Assembly (NCBI GenBank): GCA_019915015.1
Contig: JAHBBC010000004.1
Span: 1,922,001 to 1,986,000, forward strand
Direction of reading: 5' to 3'
Source: Auriscalpium vulgare
Lineage: Eukaryota > Basidiomycota > Agaricomycetes > Russulales > Auriscalpiaceae
Length of the DNA stretch: 64,000 bases
Shown here: one piece after another, positions 39,013-49,707 of the stretch
How the letters are laid out: each line of letters opens with the position of its first letter
How positions within the stretch are numbered: position 1 is the first letter of the stretch
Notes under the pieces: model-generated
Database searches by the model: none
Seen by the model: the letters and a program-made list of their open reading frames with translations, nothing else
What the model was told of the DNA's origin: nothing
Translations under genes and position numbers: made by a program

Positions 39013-42000
39013 TTGCCTCAACACACCTCCACCATGCTCCACACCCAACGCAATCCCCGAGACGCTCACGTCGACCAAGAGTCTAATGAGACATTCCAAA
39101 GGGATACTAAAGTGTACGCCATAACGGCAAAAGAACGGTGGCCAATGGGCAATGGAACGACCAACAGGTCCGCCATATGGGCAAAGCAATCGTGGCTACA
39201 TGGCCTCCTGTGCCTTTGGGTATTTAGCGGGTGCTTCGCATACGTGACGCTCTTGCAGCGAGGCTGGTCTCGCTCACTTGCGTCTTATGCAGAGCTGCTG
39301 TGCGTAACTGTCCAGGCATGCGATCCGCATGTTCGATCGTCCTGCTACGAGTTATTTGCTCTGGCGCACTTTACATCCGCTGCTTTGTTTCTGATACGGC
39401 GCTTCCTCATCCCCATCTCTCATCCGTTGAAGGCACGCACGAATGCGTACGTAGGCGTACCGATAAGACACTCTACAAGGGATGATTCGTGCATTTTTGC
39501 CAACGCCTATGATCGCCTACAACCCTCTGAACTACCTACGCTCGTCGGCGGGGGGCGTGGTAAACAGGTAACGCTGTGGACCGCCGACGAACTTCAGCCA
39601 TACCTGTTGCCGGGAACGGCACCCCTGAGTGCTGACAGATTCTATGAATTCTTTGACCACTTTACTGACGACAAGACGCCGTCCGTGACGGAAGAGGACA
39701 ACATCCGCACCTCTGTTCCAATACAGATGCTGACGCGTACTAATCGAAACAACCTCAGGCGCGTTTGCACGCAGCACGAAATAGGCCATCTCGCCAACGT
39801 AACCGTCTCTGATATGCGGGTTCTAATCGGTGACCATGTACATACTGACGCATGTAACCACCATATAACGCTGTTCAAGGCTGCTGAGCTGCCAAGTACG
39901 AAACGGAAATCGAAGGCGGTAGAAGACAGCGCATACGGAGCTACGCCTGTGTTTCCACCGAGCCCTCTGTCGGACGACCTAATGCACCTGATTATATCAG
40001 GGTTTTGCTCGGAGTTGGACGATGTGCATATCAAAGAAGCCGTGTGCTCAGTTTGCGCGTGCCTATATCGCGTGAAGGATCTCTTACCGTTATCGGATAA
40101 CGCGTTCGAGACATCGCTATTGGAGTCTGAGAGCATATTTATCACGCGTAAGGAAAGGCAGAGCGTCGCTGAGGAACCGCGAGCCCATGACGGGCCCGTA
40201 ATGATCGGAACGCCTTTCGTATGCAAGTCCTGCTACGGGCCGCTGAAAAAAGGCCGCATGCCTCCCAGTGCTTTAGCAAACGGAAACTGGTTGGGAGATG
40301 TACCCCCTCAGCTTCAAAATTTGTCTTGGGCTGAAAAAATGCTCGTTTCAAGAGTGTGCCACAACCGGTCTGTTGTGCGGGTCGTGTCCTCAGGAATGCA
40401 CAAAATGAGCGCGAACGCCGTCTTCTTCGCAACTCCTACTGCGAAGGTATACGCCGCCCTTCCACCCCCAAGAGAAGACCTGGATGAGGTATTGGGTTTC
40501 GTGTACATAGGTCCCACAAAACCGACAGATAAGGATCTTCGCCGTACGCCTTTATTAGTTAGGCGGAACAAGGTCGCTTGTGCCCTGGAATGGCTGAAAC
40601 GCAACCATGCGGACTACAGAGATCTCAATATCTCATACGAGAACCTGGCTCAGTATGAGGAAGAGGGCGTGCCCGTGGTTACACAGTATAAATTATCAAC
40701 AGACGGCGAGACTGGGGAAAACCGACCAGTGTATAACGCCGAAGACACGACAACGTCGGAAGGCGACTGCGCGTTCACGATACACGGACTGACTGGTGAC
40801 GAGCTGGAACACAAGTCTACCGCGCAACTACGCGGCATAGCATTGAAACACTTGATGCAGGGCGGGAAGGCCTTGGGAATTGGGCATTCAGAAAAGCCAA
40901 TGTCCTTGTATGCCAATCCGCAACTATACCCTCAAATATTCCCATGGTTGTTCCCGTACGGGTTGGGTGGGGTGGGTAACGTTAATGGCGTCAGACGCGT
41001 CAACGACAAGAAACGTATACGTGACTTGTTGCTATACCATGATAAACGATTCCAGCAGGAGCCTATGTTTCCGCTAATCGCACTGAACCATCAGCAAATC
41101 AAACAAGGTGGTTTAGGAGGATTTCTTCTAGCTAAGCAGGCTAATTTCGATCACATCAAGGAACGTCTGAGCAAAGTAGATACGGCTGTTCTCAACGGAT
41201 TGATTGAACGTCTCTCCAAAGGTGAGCGGATCACAAACAAGACAGAGATGGAACAGAATTGCTATCAGGTGTTAAACGACCTTGATTACGTCGCGGCGAA
41301 CGTACCAGGGTCGAAGACAAGTAAGAAAAATATGCGGACAGAGATATGGTCCCTCATTTCATATCTTGGGGCCCCTTCATGGTTTATCACATTCTCTCCT
41401 TCGGACGTCAACCATCCGATCGCATTATATTACGCTGATAAAGATGCCGCAATATATCCTACATTCTACAGCCAGGACGAGCGCGTCCGCCTCATTGCCA
41501 ACAACCCCGTGGCCGGTGCCAAGTTCTTCAACCTGATGGTGGAGCTCTCTATAAAACATGTCCTCGGTGTCGACGCGGACCACGATGGGGTATACGGTAA
41601 AACAGCAGGATACTACGGAACTGTAGAACAGCAGGGTCGTCTCACGCTTCACTTGCATCTGTTGCTGTGGATCGCGGGCGCTCCGACGCCACAGGAAATC
41701 CGGGATAAAGTGCTTGATCCGGAGTCAGATTTCCAGAGAGAGATTATAAAATACTTGGAGAGCGTACACGCGGGCCAACTGTCGACAGGAACGATAGAGA
41801 ACTTTGACAGCTATATCAAAGAGGCTCAAGGCGAGATAGACTATATTAACCCCGCACTCAATTTGCCAGTTGCCCCTCCAGCCATGTGCTATACCCACAC
41901 CGTGCGGTCTGTACACAACTGTCATACCTGTGTGGAATACGGCAAATGGAAAGCGCTATATGAGTCAACTGTAGATGACTTGCTAGTTAGGTTGAACAAG

Positions 42001-43737
42001 CACAAACATCACGCCGGCTGTATCAATCAAAAGTACGACACCTGCAAATCGCGCTTTCCCAGAGAGACCTTTCCTACTACCACAGTAGACCCAGACAACG
42101 GCAGTATCACTATGAAACATGGCGAGTCTTGGCTCAATACCTTCACGTACGTACTCACATACGTCTTACGTTGCAATTCCGATGTGAAAAGTCTGCTGTC
42201 TGGAACCGCAATTAAATCCGTCATAGCGTATGTAACGGATTATATTACCAAGACCCCTTTGAACACTCACGTTATGTTTGAAGCTGTGAGATCCATATTT
42301 GAAAGAAACGCCATAATAGATGATAGCTCTTTGTCAAGCACACAGAAGGCCAAAAGAATCATGGTACAGGTGGTCAACAATTTGACCTCAAAGCAGGAGA
42401 CGGGAGGTCCGATGGCTTCCTTGTACCTTCTACAGCATCCGGATCACTACACGAAGCATCAGTTTGCCAAGCTGTACTGGAAAAATTATGTCAACGAGGT
42501 CGCTCTCTTTTGGCGTCTTACTAAGGAAGAGTCTGAAACATCCGACCCAACGATTGTAGTCAAGAACATCAAAGGTTATATTGTAGGCCAATCTAACACA
42601 ATGGATTACACACATAGACCTGCATCATTGAAGGATATGAGCCTACACACTTGGACCATGCTATGCTCCAAAGTCTTAGTCCGAAAACGCAAAGAGAAAC
42701 GGACGTCCGATGACCGGAAAAGCGACTCGGATGGCTCGGAGCATGATGGCTTAGACTCTGACTTGGACTCAGACGATGAAGGCCTGCTTTTAGCGGCAAA
42801 TGATCCAGACTCTGATTATGAGCCAACACGGTCAGTTCCAAAACCATCCAAGGCAAAGTCGACACCTCACAGGTTCCCTTCGACGCACCCGCAAAGTCAA
42901 AGTCACGCCGTACGTATTAGTAAAGAAGCGAAAGTGCCGAATTTCATAGGAGGCGCAATGCCCAGGCGAGATCAAGGCAATATCGAGGAATACTGCATGG
43001 CGATGCTTGTTTTGTTTAAACCCTGGTGTCACCCTGCGGACCTTAAAGAAGAGCACTTGTCCTGGCAGGAGACGTTCGAACGCCATACCTTTTCTTCTCC
43101 GGAAAAACGGTTTATGGACTTTATGCAAATCCGCTATGAATGCAACGACGCCCGGGACGACTATGCAGCCAGGAGGAAGGCCGGAATAGCGGAAGGCAAC
43201 TTAAGTCCAGATATAATCAACCAATTCATAGATGATATGGAACCCCAGGCCGGTGTGCATGATATTGACGATACTCTGAATGTGGAAGAACTCGTTCAAC
43301 AGTTAGAAGCTCAATGGCAAGTTATAGGTAAAAGGACGTTAAATCGTAGGAGTCAAATGGATCAGATTGAGAAAGTGATGTTGGAGTGCGGGTGGTTAGA
43401 TCGTGCTACAGAAGACGCCCGGATCTTGACATGGAGCCTCATTTCATGGGTGGTGACAGGGCTGCGAGTTACTGGAAGAACGTCTTGGCTGTCGAAAAAC
43501 AGGCAATCATTGATAGCAGGATTGCACAAGCTGAAAAGGCAGCAGGCCGGAATTCGGCTGAACATGCCGACCCGAAATCCGCTGACGCCGTCAAGCTTGT
43601 TGATCTTGCCTACCTTCAAGAGGCACATCACCCAGGTACGCAACAAGAGCAAGATGTGGCGACCGAAACCGCAAAGTTGTTTACGCTTAATACTGAACAA
43701 AAACGTGCATTCCGTATCGTTGCGAATCATGCGTTAG
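39013..43737 (+). CDS. Helitron Rep domain protein (N-terminal part of transposase)
   Basis: The frame of 1574 codons is genuine from about 39500 to about 43450; the tail to 43737 is out of frame. It has a zinc-type region (AVCSVCACLYRV, VCKSCYGPLKKG), then the Helitron_like_N region (LGAPSWFITFSPSDVNHPIA), the HUH motif in RLTLHLHLLLWIAG, and the two catalytic tyrosines in AYVTDYITKTP. Rep nicks DNA and starts rolling-circle transposition. A charged stretch (SDSDGSEHDGLDSDLDSDDE) links to the helicase. The first 160 codons resemble no family and may include untranslated sequence. Confidence 0.85.
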   Translation: MPQHTSTMLHTQRNPRDAHVDQESNETFQRDTKVYAITAKERWPMGNGTTNRSAIWAKQSWLHGLLCLWVFSGCFAYVTLLQRGWSRSLASYAELLCVTVQACDPHVRSSCYELFALAHFTSAALFLIRRFLIPISHPLKARTNAYVGVPIRHSTRDDSCIFANAYDRLQPSELPTLVGGGRGKQVTLWTADELQPYLLPGTAPLSADRFYEFFDHFTDDKTPSVTEEDNIRTSVPIQMLTRTNRNNLRRVCTQHEIGHLANVTVSDMRVLIGDHVHTDACNHHITLFKAAELPSTKRKSKAVEDSAYGATPVFPPSPLSDDLMHLIISGFCSELDDVHIKEAVCSVCACLYRVKDLLPLSDNAFETSLLESESIFITRKERQSVAEEPRAHDGPVMIGTPFVCKSCYGPLKKGRMPPSALANGNWLGDVPPQLQNLSWAEKMLVSRVCHNRSVVRVVSSGMHKMSANAVFFATPTAKVYAALPPPREDLDEVLGFVYIGPTKPTDKDLRRTPLLVRRNKVACALEWLKRNHADYRDLNISYENLAQYEEEGVPVVTQYKLSTDGETGENRPVYNAEDTTTSEGDCAFTIHGLTGDELEHKSTAQLRGIALKHLMQGGKALGIGHSEKPMSLYANPQLYPQIFPWLFPYGLGGVGNVNGVRRVNDKKRIRDLLLYHDKRFQQEPMFPLIALNHQQIKQGGLGGFLLAKQANFDHIKERLSKVDTAVLNGLIERLSKGERITNKTEMEQNCYQVLNDLDYVAANVPGSKTSKKNMRTEIWSLISYLGAPSWFITFSPSDVNHPIALYYADKDAAIYPTFYSQDERVRLIANNPVAGAKFFNLMVELSIKHVLGVDADHDGVYGKTAGYYGTVEQQGRLTLHLHLLLWIAGAPTPQEIRDKVLDPESDFQREIIKYLESVHAGQLSTGTIENFDSYIKEAQGEIDYINPALNLPVAPPAMCYTHTVRSVHNCHTCVEYGKWKALYESTVDDLLVRLNKHKHHAGCINQKYDTCKSRFPRETFPTTTVDPDNGSITMKHGESWLNTFTYVLTYVLRCNSDVKSLLSGTAIKSVIAYVTDYITKTPLNTHVMFEAVRSIFERNAIIDDSSLSSTQKAKRIMVQVVNNLTSKQETGGPMASLYLLQHPDHYTKHQFAKLYWKNYVNEVALFWRLTKEESETSDPTIVVKNIKGYIVGQSNTMDYTHRPASLKDMSLHTWTMLCSKVLVRKRKEKRTSDDRKSDSDGSEHDGLDSDLDSDDEGLLLAANDPDSDYEPTRSVPKPSKAKSTPHRFPSTHPQSQSHAVRISKEAKVPNFIGGAMPRRDQGNIEEYCMAMLVLFKPWCHPADLKEEHLSWQETFERHTFSSPEKRFMDFMQIRYECNDARDDYAARRKAGIAEGNLSPDIINQFIDDMEPQAGVHDIDDTLNVEELVQQLEAQWQVIGKRTLNRRSQMDQIEKVMLECGWLDRATEDARILTWSLISWVVTGLRVTGRTSWLSKNRQSLIAGLHKLKRQQAGIRLNMPTRNPLTPSSLLILPTFKRHITQVRNKSKMWRPKPQSCLRLILNKNVHSVSLRIMR

Positions 43738-44450
43738 ATCCTGCATCGGAACAGCTCAAGATGTATCTCGGCGGAATGGGCGGAACAGGAAAATCACAAG
43801 TCATAAAAGCCTTGATGTACTTCTTCGAAAAACTGAGCCAAGACTACAAGTTTCTTGTTCTTGCACCAACTGGGGCTGCTGCCGCTTTGGTATCCGGTTC
43901 AACCTATCATTCGGTGCTGGGCATCAACGGATTTGGTGTTAAACAGTCTACAGCTGCCATTAGTGAAGTGCGCGATCGAATAAAGCATGTGCAGTATGTG
44001 TTTCTAGATGAGATCTCCATGGTCGACTGTGAGAGCTTGTATAATATTAGCGCCCAGATGTGCTTGGCCATGCAAATATACGATGTCCCGTTTGGAGGCA
44101 AAAATATGGTATTTGCCGGCGATTTCGCACAACTACCGCCACCGTCAACAAGCCCAGCCTTATACTACAAAACGGCAGATTCAACCTTGCATACTACGCA
44201 TAGCCACAAAGCGCAGAAAGCTGCAATGGGAAAGGCCACATGGCATCAAACAACTCATGCGGTGATCCTCAGACAAAACATGAGGCAGAAAACACAGTCA
44301 GAGGAGGATGCCAAGTTTCGTACGGCACTCGAAAACATGCGCTACAAAGCTTGCACAGATGAGGACATAGCGCTCTTACGAACAAGGATTGCAGGCCAGC
44401 GACCGAACAGCCCCACATTAATGACCCTCAATTCAGATACGTCTCAATAA
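43386..44450 (+). CDS. Helitron PIF1-type helicase, first part
   Basis: Continues the Rep protein after a frame change at about 43450: WKNVLAVEKQAIIDSR, then Walker A in LGGMGGTGKSQVIKAL, VLAPTGAAAALVSGSTYHSV, Walker B in YVFLDEISMVDC, GKNMVFAGDFAQLPP and a RQNMRQK motif. This is superfamily 1B helicase of the PIF1 type, needed to unwind DNA during Helitron movement. It ends at a frame break near 44430. Confidence 0.85.
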   Translation: MRVVRSCYRRRPDLDMEPHFMGGDRAASYWKNVLAVEKQAIIDSRIAQAEKAAGRNSAEHADPKSADAVKLVDLAYLQEAHHPGTQQEQDVATETAKLFTLNTEQKRAFRIVANHALDPASEQLKMYLGGMGGTGKSQVIKALMYFFEKLSQDYKFLVLAPTGAAAALVSGSTYHSVLGINGFGVKQSTAAISEVRDRIKHVQYVFLDEISMVDCESLYNISAQMCLAMQIYDVPFGGKNMVFAGDFAQLPPPSTSPALYYKTADSTLHTTHSHKAQKAAMGKATWHQTTHAVILRQNMRQKTQSEEDAKFRTALENMRYKACTDEDIALLRTRIAGQRPNSPTLMTLNSDTSQ

Positions 44451-44479
44451 TCACAGGCCTCAACTCCCATCGTGACAGG

Positions 44480-45568
44480 TTGAATGAATTGAACAGCAAA
44501 CAGTTTGCTAAGGATAACGGAAGGCAACTGGTCAAGTTATACTCCGTTGATAAGTGGAGAGGTCGTGCTACGGGATCTGCTGATCATGAGCAATCCAGAA
44601 AACTTAAAAATGTAATCGATCCCTTGCGCACTGTGAATTCTATTGCACTAAGTGCTCAACAAACACTTTGGAATCTACCGCATGCGGTCACCAACAATCA
44701 CCCGGGTATTCTATCACTGTGTAAAGGAATGCATGTAATGATCAAGAAAAATGAAGCCACAGAGGTTGGTGTGACCAATGGTGCCGAAGGAATTGTCACA
44801 GGGTGGAAGGCATTTGACATTGGCAACAAACGTCAGGGGTTAGATACGCTGTTTGTCCGCCTGACAAACCCTACTAAACCCGTCCATCTTCCAGGGCTTG
44901 ACATCAATGTTGTGCCTGTGTCCCATCAGACTCTGGATCTTACATGTGAAATGCCAGACGACTCAGCATGGAACATATCACGGCAACAAGTGCCTGTAGT
45001 GCCGAACTACGCAATGACAGATTTTGCCGCGCAAGGTAGAACAAGACAATTCAATGTCGTTGACCTGCACAACTGTCGTACACACCAAGCATACTATACT
45101 GCACTGTCCAGAGGTTCTTCTTTACATGGGACACTGATCGTGCAAGGTTTCTTCCCACAACGGATACAAGGTGGTCTGTCTGGGTGGTTGAGACAGGAGT
45201 TTAGAGAACTTGAAATCCTCGACCACATTACCACACTGCGTTATATGGGTAAACTGCCTCCGGAGATCAATGCTCGCACAAGGACAGCACTTATTGTGCA
45301 ATATCAAGAATACCGAAAGTCAAGTGGCCAGCCCCTTGTCCCAAATCACTTGCATAACGCGATCAAATGGTCACCAAAAGAGCCGATGGATAGACTGCCT
45401 GAACAACCTGAGGTTCCATGGGGTCTCATAAAGAAACCACCAGCAGGCTCCAAATTACGACTAAGGCTACAAGTAATACAAATGCACCACAAGTTTCAAA
45501 GCCGACACAAGTTCGCAAACGTAAAGTTGCAGACAGGACAACAACCATCACAAACCAGACGGAACTAG
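44480..45568 (+). CDS. Helitron PIF1-type helicase, second part
   Basis: Picks up after the frame break with HRDRLNELNSKQFAKDNGRQ, MHVMIKKNEATEVGVTNGAE and the late helicase motifs MTDFAAQGRTRQFNVVDLHN and YYTALSRGSSLHGTLIVQGF. The reading frame drifts out after about 45430. Together with the part before, it makes a full helicase, broken by one indel. Confidence 0.8.
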   Translation: MNELNSKQFAKDNGRQLVKLYSVDKWRGRATGSADHEQSRKLKNVIDPLRTVNSIALSAQQTLWNLPHAVTNNHPGILSLCKGMHVMIKKNEATEVGVTNGAEGIVTGWKAFDIGNKRQGLDTLFVRLTNPTKPVHLPGLDINVVPVSHQTLDLTCEMPDDSAWNISRQQVPVVPNYAMTDFAAQGRTRQFNVVDLHNCRTHQAYYTALSRGSSLHGTLIVQGFFPQRIQGGLSGWLRQEFRELEILDHITTLRYMGKLPPEINARTRTALIVQYQEYRKSSGQPLVPNHLHNAIKWSPKEPMDRLPEQPEVPWGLIKKPPAGSKLRLRLQVIQMHHKFQSRHKFANVKLQTGQQPSQTRRN

Positions 45569-46406
45569 AAAAAGCTAAACGTCCTAGACTCTCTTCCGCC
45601 AAAGACATGCATCGAATACAGATCAAAGGTCTTCGCTGGGACAAGAGAACTTTGAGTTGTGCATATGACAGTACTTTACCATTTTGCGTAACATATTTGC
45701 AACCGACAGTCCCACTTGGACTCAGTACATTGCAAACAGTAACGACCATCTTGAGTTATTGAGCACACTATGGTCAAGTCCTGTCACAGCGAGATCTGCT
45801 GAAACTGAACGTGACTTAGTCAGGGCTAGTATCCGACATACCAATGTTCGAGAATTCCCAAACAATTCCACAGATGGCACGGACATCAGAAGCATGTGTC
45901 TTGAACTTTTTAAGACTTCGCATGGGTCAATACAGCAAATAGAACAGTGTCCTTCCTGTCACATTATTTATGCACAACATCGTATGCCAGGACCTCTATT
46001 GGATCCAGCTAATTCACCTGCCAAATCAACTGATGAATTCTTCCAACAAGTGCTACATAATGTGTTATCTAGGAATTGCAATCAATGCAACTTGCCATTG
46101 ATCCAGTCTGTGCAGTTTCAAGGGGCGCTACCCCCTGTTATCATGATCTCCTTGACAGGAAACACAATATCTCTAAGCAAGCATATATCTTATTCATCTC
46201 CTTCTGCAAACAGGTCTTTTCGTCTGGCAGGAATTATTTATCATGGTAGTTTCCATTTTACTGCCCGCGTGTTTGACTTGTATGATCAATGCTGGTATCA
46301 TGATGGGGTTTCAACAAAGACAAAATTTATATCTGAAGGTCTCAAGGACAATGTGGATTTATACCGCGCCTATGATCGCATGGCTGCCCTCGCCTTGTAT
46401 GTGTAA
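45530..46406 (+). CDS. Helitron C-terminal ubiquitin-peptidase-like domain
   Basis: After frame shifts near 45430 and 45690 the sequence reads IKGLRWDKRTLSCAYDSTL (candidate catalytic Cys in SCAYDS), then RDLVRASIRHTNVREFPNNS, two CxxC pairs (QCPSCHIIY, NCNQCNLPL), and IIYHGSFHFTARVFDL with QCWYHDGV (candidate His and Asp), ending at the TAA at 46406. The Cys box, zinc pairs and His-Asp box are arranged as in ubiquitin-specific peptidases. This is inferred from motif order only. Confidence 0.5.
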
Positions 46407-46542
46407 AGAATCCCGGAATCGTACCGCCATGCTCTGCAATGGCTCTCTAAAAGCTAGTATATCTACATATTACAACATGTTCAAATAACTCGGTGCGCAA
46501 GTCGTGTAACTGGGAATGCAACGTCTACCAACGAGCATCTAC

Positions 46543-48831
46543 TTATATGGGGTGGCCTTCCGGCAACGAGTGGAGGGAATGCGCGTATAGGGAATTGCCG
46601 GTGCTGGACTGGATGAGCGACTTGCGCCGCTTGCTTGACTGGGAGGTATCCGATGGCGTGTCAGAAATGTAAGAGCTTGTGCGCTTGTTATCCAGCGCCA
46701 AGGGACGAATGAAAACAGGCTCGGAGCCGTCATCGGTTGGCCAACCGTCCTTGTCAAGCCATTGTCCGAATATTTTCAAAAGAGCATCCGATGACTGGAC
46801 AGCCTTGCGGGGATCTTCCTTGGAGTCCGGCGTTGAATCCTCGTCGGCTTCGATGTAGAACGGGGCGAAGAGTTTCCTGAGGTCCCGCACGATGTTGGCG
46901 CAGGGTAGGGGAAGCGCGTTCCGGAACAAACTGTTTTTCAATACACTGTTCTCAAAAAACGAGCCCTTGCCCACGCCGCCGACGATGACGTTGTCCTCTG
47001 CGCGAACATCGTACTCATCAAATACGGAATGGACGTTCGTGGAAACGGTGGGGTTCTTCATGGGGCGATAGAGAACGAGGTGATATGTCAAAACGTGAAC
47101 GAAGGATTCGAGATCGTCGGAGAGTTCGTGCGGCTTCTCTGGGTTAGCCAGCCGCAGCCCCGACATGAACTGCCATGTGCCCTGAGAGTGGTATCAGACT
47201 TGTTGACCAAACCAAGAAAATGATATATCAATCACTCACGGTACGCCAGTCTTGCCGCCGACTCTCCTTCTCCAACTTCCGGATGATCTTGCACAGATCC
47301 CAGTCGATCAAAAGTCCTCTGATGACACCGTCCTCGGTCTTGTAGAAGAGAATGTTGCCAGCGCTGATATCCCGGTGCAAAACTTCGGCGAGTTCGTAAG
47401 CTCGTGCATGCGCTGTGGTGGTCAGAGGTCAGACAGCATTCAGATTAGCGTCTAAGGCACTCGCACCTTCGGCAGCATCTCGTATCGCAACGCACAGATC
47501 GCGAGTGCAACTGAACGATTTCAGCGCGGTCCCGACGATGCCTAGAACGAGCCGATAATGCACATGCGGCATCAGAGTCTTGGTGTAGCAAGCCCACGAG
47601 GCGGTCCGGTACTCGTGCGCCCTCGTCCGCTGCGGGACACCATCGCTCACCACGTCACCCGCGCACACCAGCGGCGCGATGTGCGGGACGCCTTTCTCGT
47701 GTAACAGTCGGTAGATGTCGCCTTCCTTCTCCAAATCCTCCAGGGCTAGCCTCCACGAGTCCTTGAGGTAGACGCACGCATGCGTCTGCACGTCGTAGGC
47801 GATGTACCCAGCGGTAGCGCGGCCCGTGAGCACACGGCTGTGCGTCACGGCGCTGGGAGCGACGAAGAACATGTCGACATCTTGCACATCGTCGTGGACG
47901 AGGAACTTGTGAAGGACCTTCGGCACGCCATCGGGGAAGTGGCCAGAGGCAGTAAGAACGGCGCGAGCGGCCTCAGCTTCGGCCTGCGTGGGCACGGTGA
48001 CAGTCGGATCGCGTCCGCGCTGGGTGGCGGTCATGTGGTTGAAACGCCAGAGGAACTCGGCGAAGAGAGGATTGCCCCGCCACTCGAATATCTCGGTGAC
48101 GAAGACACCGCCGCGATCCCATCGCATGAGGCGCGCCTCGCCCGCGCAGAGGAAGACCGAAAAAGAGCAGGTCCTGAATTGGGATGCGTTCTGTGCCAGC
48201 GCGTACGAAATCATCTGGCCTCTGGTGCCCGCAGCCACACCAGACTTGCCCTCGAAGATGAAATCTTTTCGCTCGTCACCAGTAACGACGGCCTTCGGAT
48301 CCACGAAGGGATCTCCCTTGGCCGGCTTCACTTCGAAGAACAGCTCGACATCGCGATAGTCGGCTCTGTCCCTGGTCACTTGAGGCTCGCCAGGCTGGGG
48401 ACGAACGAAGGCCGAGATGTCAGCCTTTCGAACCTCCACGTAGCTTTTGTCTCCCTTCGAGGTCGTGTTGACGAAGACAAGGTTGGGGCAGATTTCACTG
48501 GCGTGAACCGCGGCGATCTTACATGGGTCAGCGACTGTTGGATGGATGAAGATGGAGTGCTCACAAATTTATTCTCATAGCCTCTGCCTTCCATGGCCAT
48601 GTCGATGGAGTTCGTAGGGCGCACACCCGTTGCCGACGGCACGAAATCTTCCAGGAACTGAGCCAAGGGGACTGGTCCGACGAACATGTGCTGCATGTCG
48701 GTGTCGGCCTGGAGATACTTGTGCCCTGCGTTTCCTGAGTTTGGATTGGTAGAGAATGGCTCTCTTCCGGAGAGACCGTGTTTAACGGGAGTGCTTTCAG
48801 TCGCTTCCTTTAAGTAGGAGAAAGAGGGCAT
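46543..48831 (-). CDS. FunK1-type fungal protein kinase, left copy
   Basis: Read downward from the ATG at 48831 (MPSFSYLKEATESTPVKHGL). Introns follow ENKF (about 48563-48519), the region after CVAIRDAAE (about 47466) and RRQDWRT. Domain blocks: a long N-terminal part (ELFFEVKPAKGDPFVDPKAV), N-lobe (LEDLEKEGDIYRLLHEKG), catalytic loop LHRDISAGNILFYK, DWD in LIDWDLCKII in place of DFG, then GTWQFMSGLRLANPEKPHEL and a C-terminal tail. This matches the FunK1 family (PF17667), expanded in mushrooms, with unknown substrates. It is intact and forms the left arm of a large inverted duplication with the copy at 62.3 kb. Confidence 0.85.
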
Positions 48832-49013
48832 GTTGAGCGTAAGCAGATTGAAGGAAGATGGGGGGAAGAGACAGACCTACGGAGGCTCTCGAGACAAGCT
48901 TTTAAGCAGGAATTCCGGCCACAGACCTCGAGGGTGTGGTCGTGCAGGACAATGGAGTTCGGGACCAAGGACCGCGTGCCAAGCTGAGCGCGTGCCAGGT
49001 TCGCGTCACGTGT
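47148..49013 (-). repeat. Left arm of a FunK1 inverted duplication
   Basis: This segment and 62146-64000 are reverse complements over at least 1.85 kb, including the promoter (up to about GCGTCACGTG) and most of the kinase gene. Coding differences are few. The right arm continues past the window edge. Confidence 0.9.
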
Positions 49014-49110
49014 CCGTCCCTGCGCAGTGCGCGCGCCGCGCGGCCCGGCCCCCGCCTAAGTCTTCATCGACATCGTCGCGCTCGACGTTACAAACGTCAA
49101 CATCGACTCT

Positions 49111-49707
49111 ATGTCGGTCGCTACTCCCACTGTCATTCCGCGCCCGCCGCTGTTTCCCACATTACTCCCACGTCCTCCTCAACCACATCCAATTCCACTG
49201 CCAAGGCCCGGCCGCGCGCCTGACCGCATCAACACGCGCCGGGACCTCGTGCAGGAGATGGACGACCTCAGCGACGAGGAAGCGGAGCTGGAGGAAATAG
49301 TGCGTGTCGTTGATTTCCTTGTGTCTAGACGACTGCGAATGCTTGTGCGCAGACGCTGGACGTGAAAAACCGCGGATACAGCTTCCTCGTGCCCATCGGA
49401 AAGGTCCTCACGCAGCACGAAGAGAAGAACGACGTGCGTAGACGGCCATTGCCCGTTTCTCCTCTCGCATATGTGACGGCGTTGTTTGCAGGCGGACGAG
49501 GGCTCCGGCGACGACGATTCTGCGCGCTCCTCGCGGCCCGAGACACCAGTGTCGCGCTCCTCCGAAGGTGAAGGTGAAGACGAAGACGAAGATGAGGAGG
49601 ATGGAGCGGACCTAGACGACGAGATGGAGGACATGGATGAGGAGCCAAGCAATGTCACGGATGACGCTGAGGAAGGCGAGACGGATGAACTGGACGACGC
49701 ATCATGA
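49111..49707 (+). CDS. Possible APC/C subunit Apc15/Mnd2-like protein
   Basis: Exon 1 starts at the ATG at 49111 (MSVATPTVIPRPPLFPTLLP) and ends EEAELEEI. An intron (GTGCGT...GCGCAG) leads to TLDVKNRGYSFLVPIGKVLT and QHEEKND, then a second intron and a very acidic tail (GEGEDEDEDEEDGADLDDEM) to the TGA at 49707. The short length, a GYSFLVPIG-K motif followed by a T-x-x-E stretch, and the acidic tail resemble Apc15/Mnd2 of the anaphase-promoting complex, but the match is short and could be chance. The gene stays in frame through all three exons, so it is a real gene. Confidence 0.45.

Larger units (their letters stand above)
39013..46406 (+). mobile_element. Decayed autonomous Helitron
   Basis: Coding region of a Rep-helicase transposase in several frames. 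The element's ends are not firmly placed. A 5' candidate is ATCTATGCC at about 38911, and a 3' candidate is CTAG followed by T at about 46451-46455. Neither has a convincing terminal hairpin nearby. Helitrons insert between A and T without target duplication. Confidence 0.8.

Noticed and set aside
38911..46455. Helitron ends at ATCTATGCC and CTAG-T
   Set aside because: The bases fit the general rule, but no terminal hairpin was found and such short motifs are common, so the ends are not asserted.
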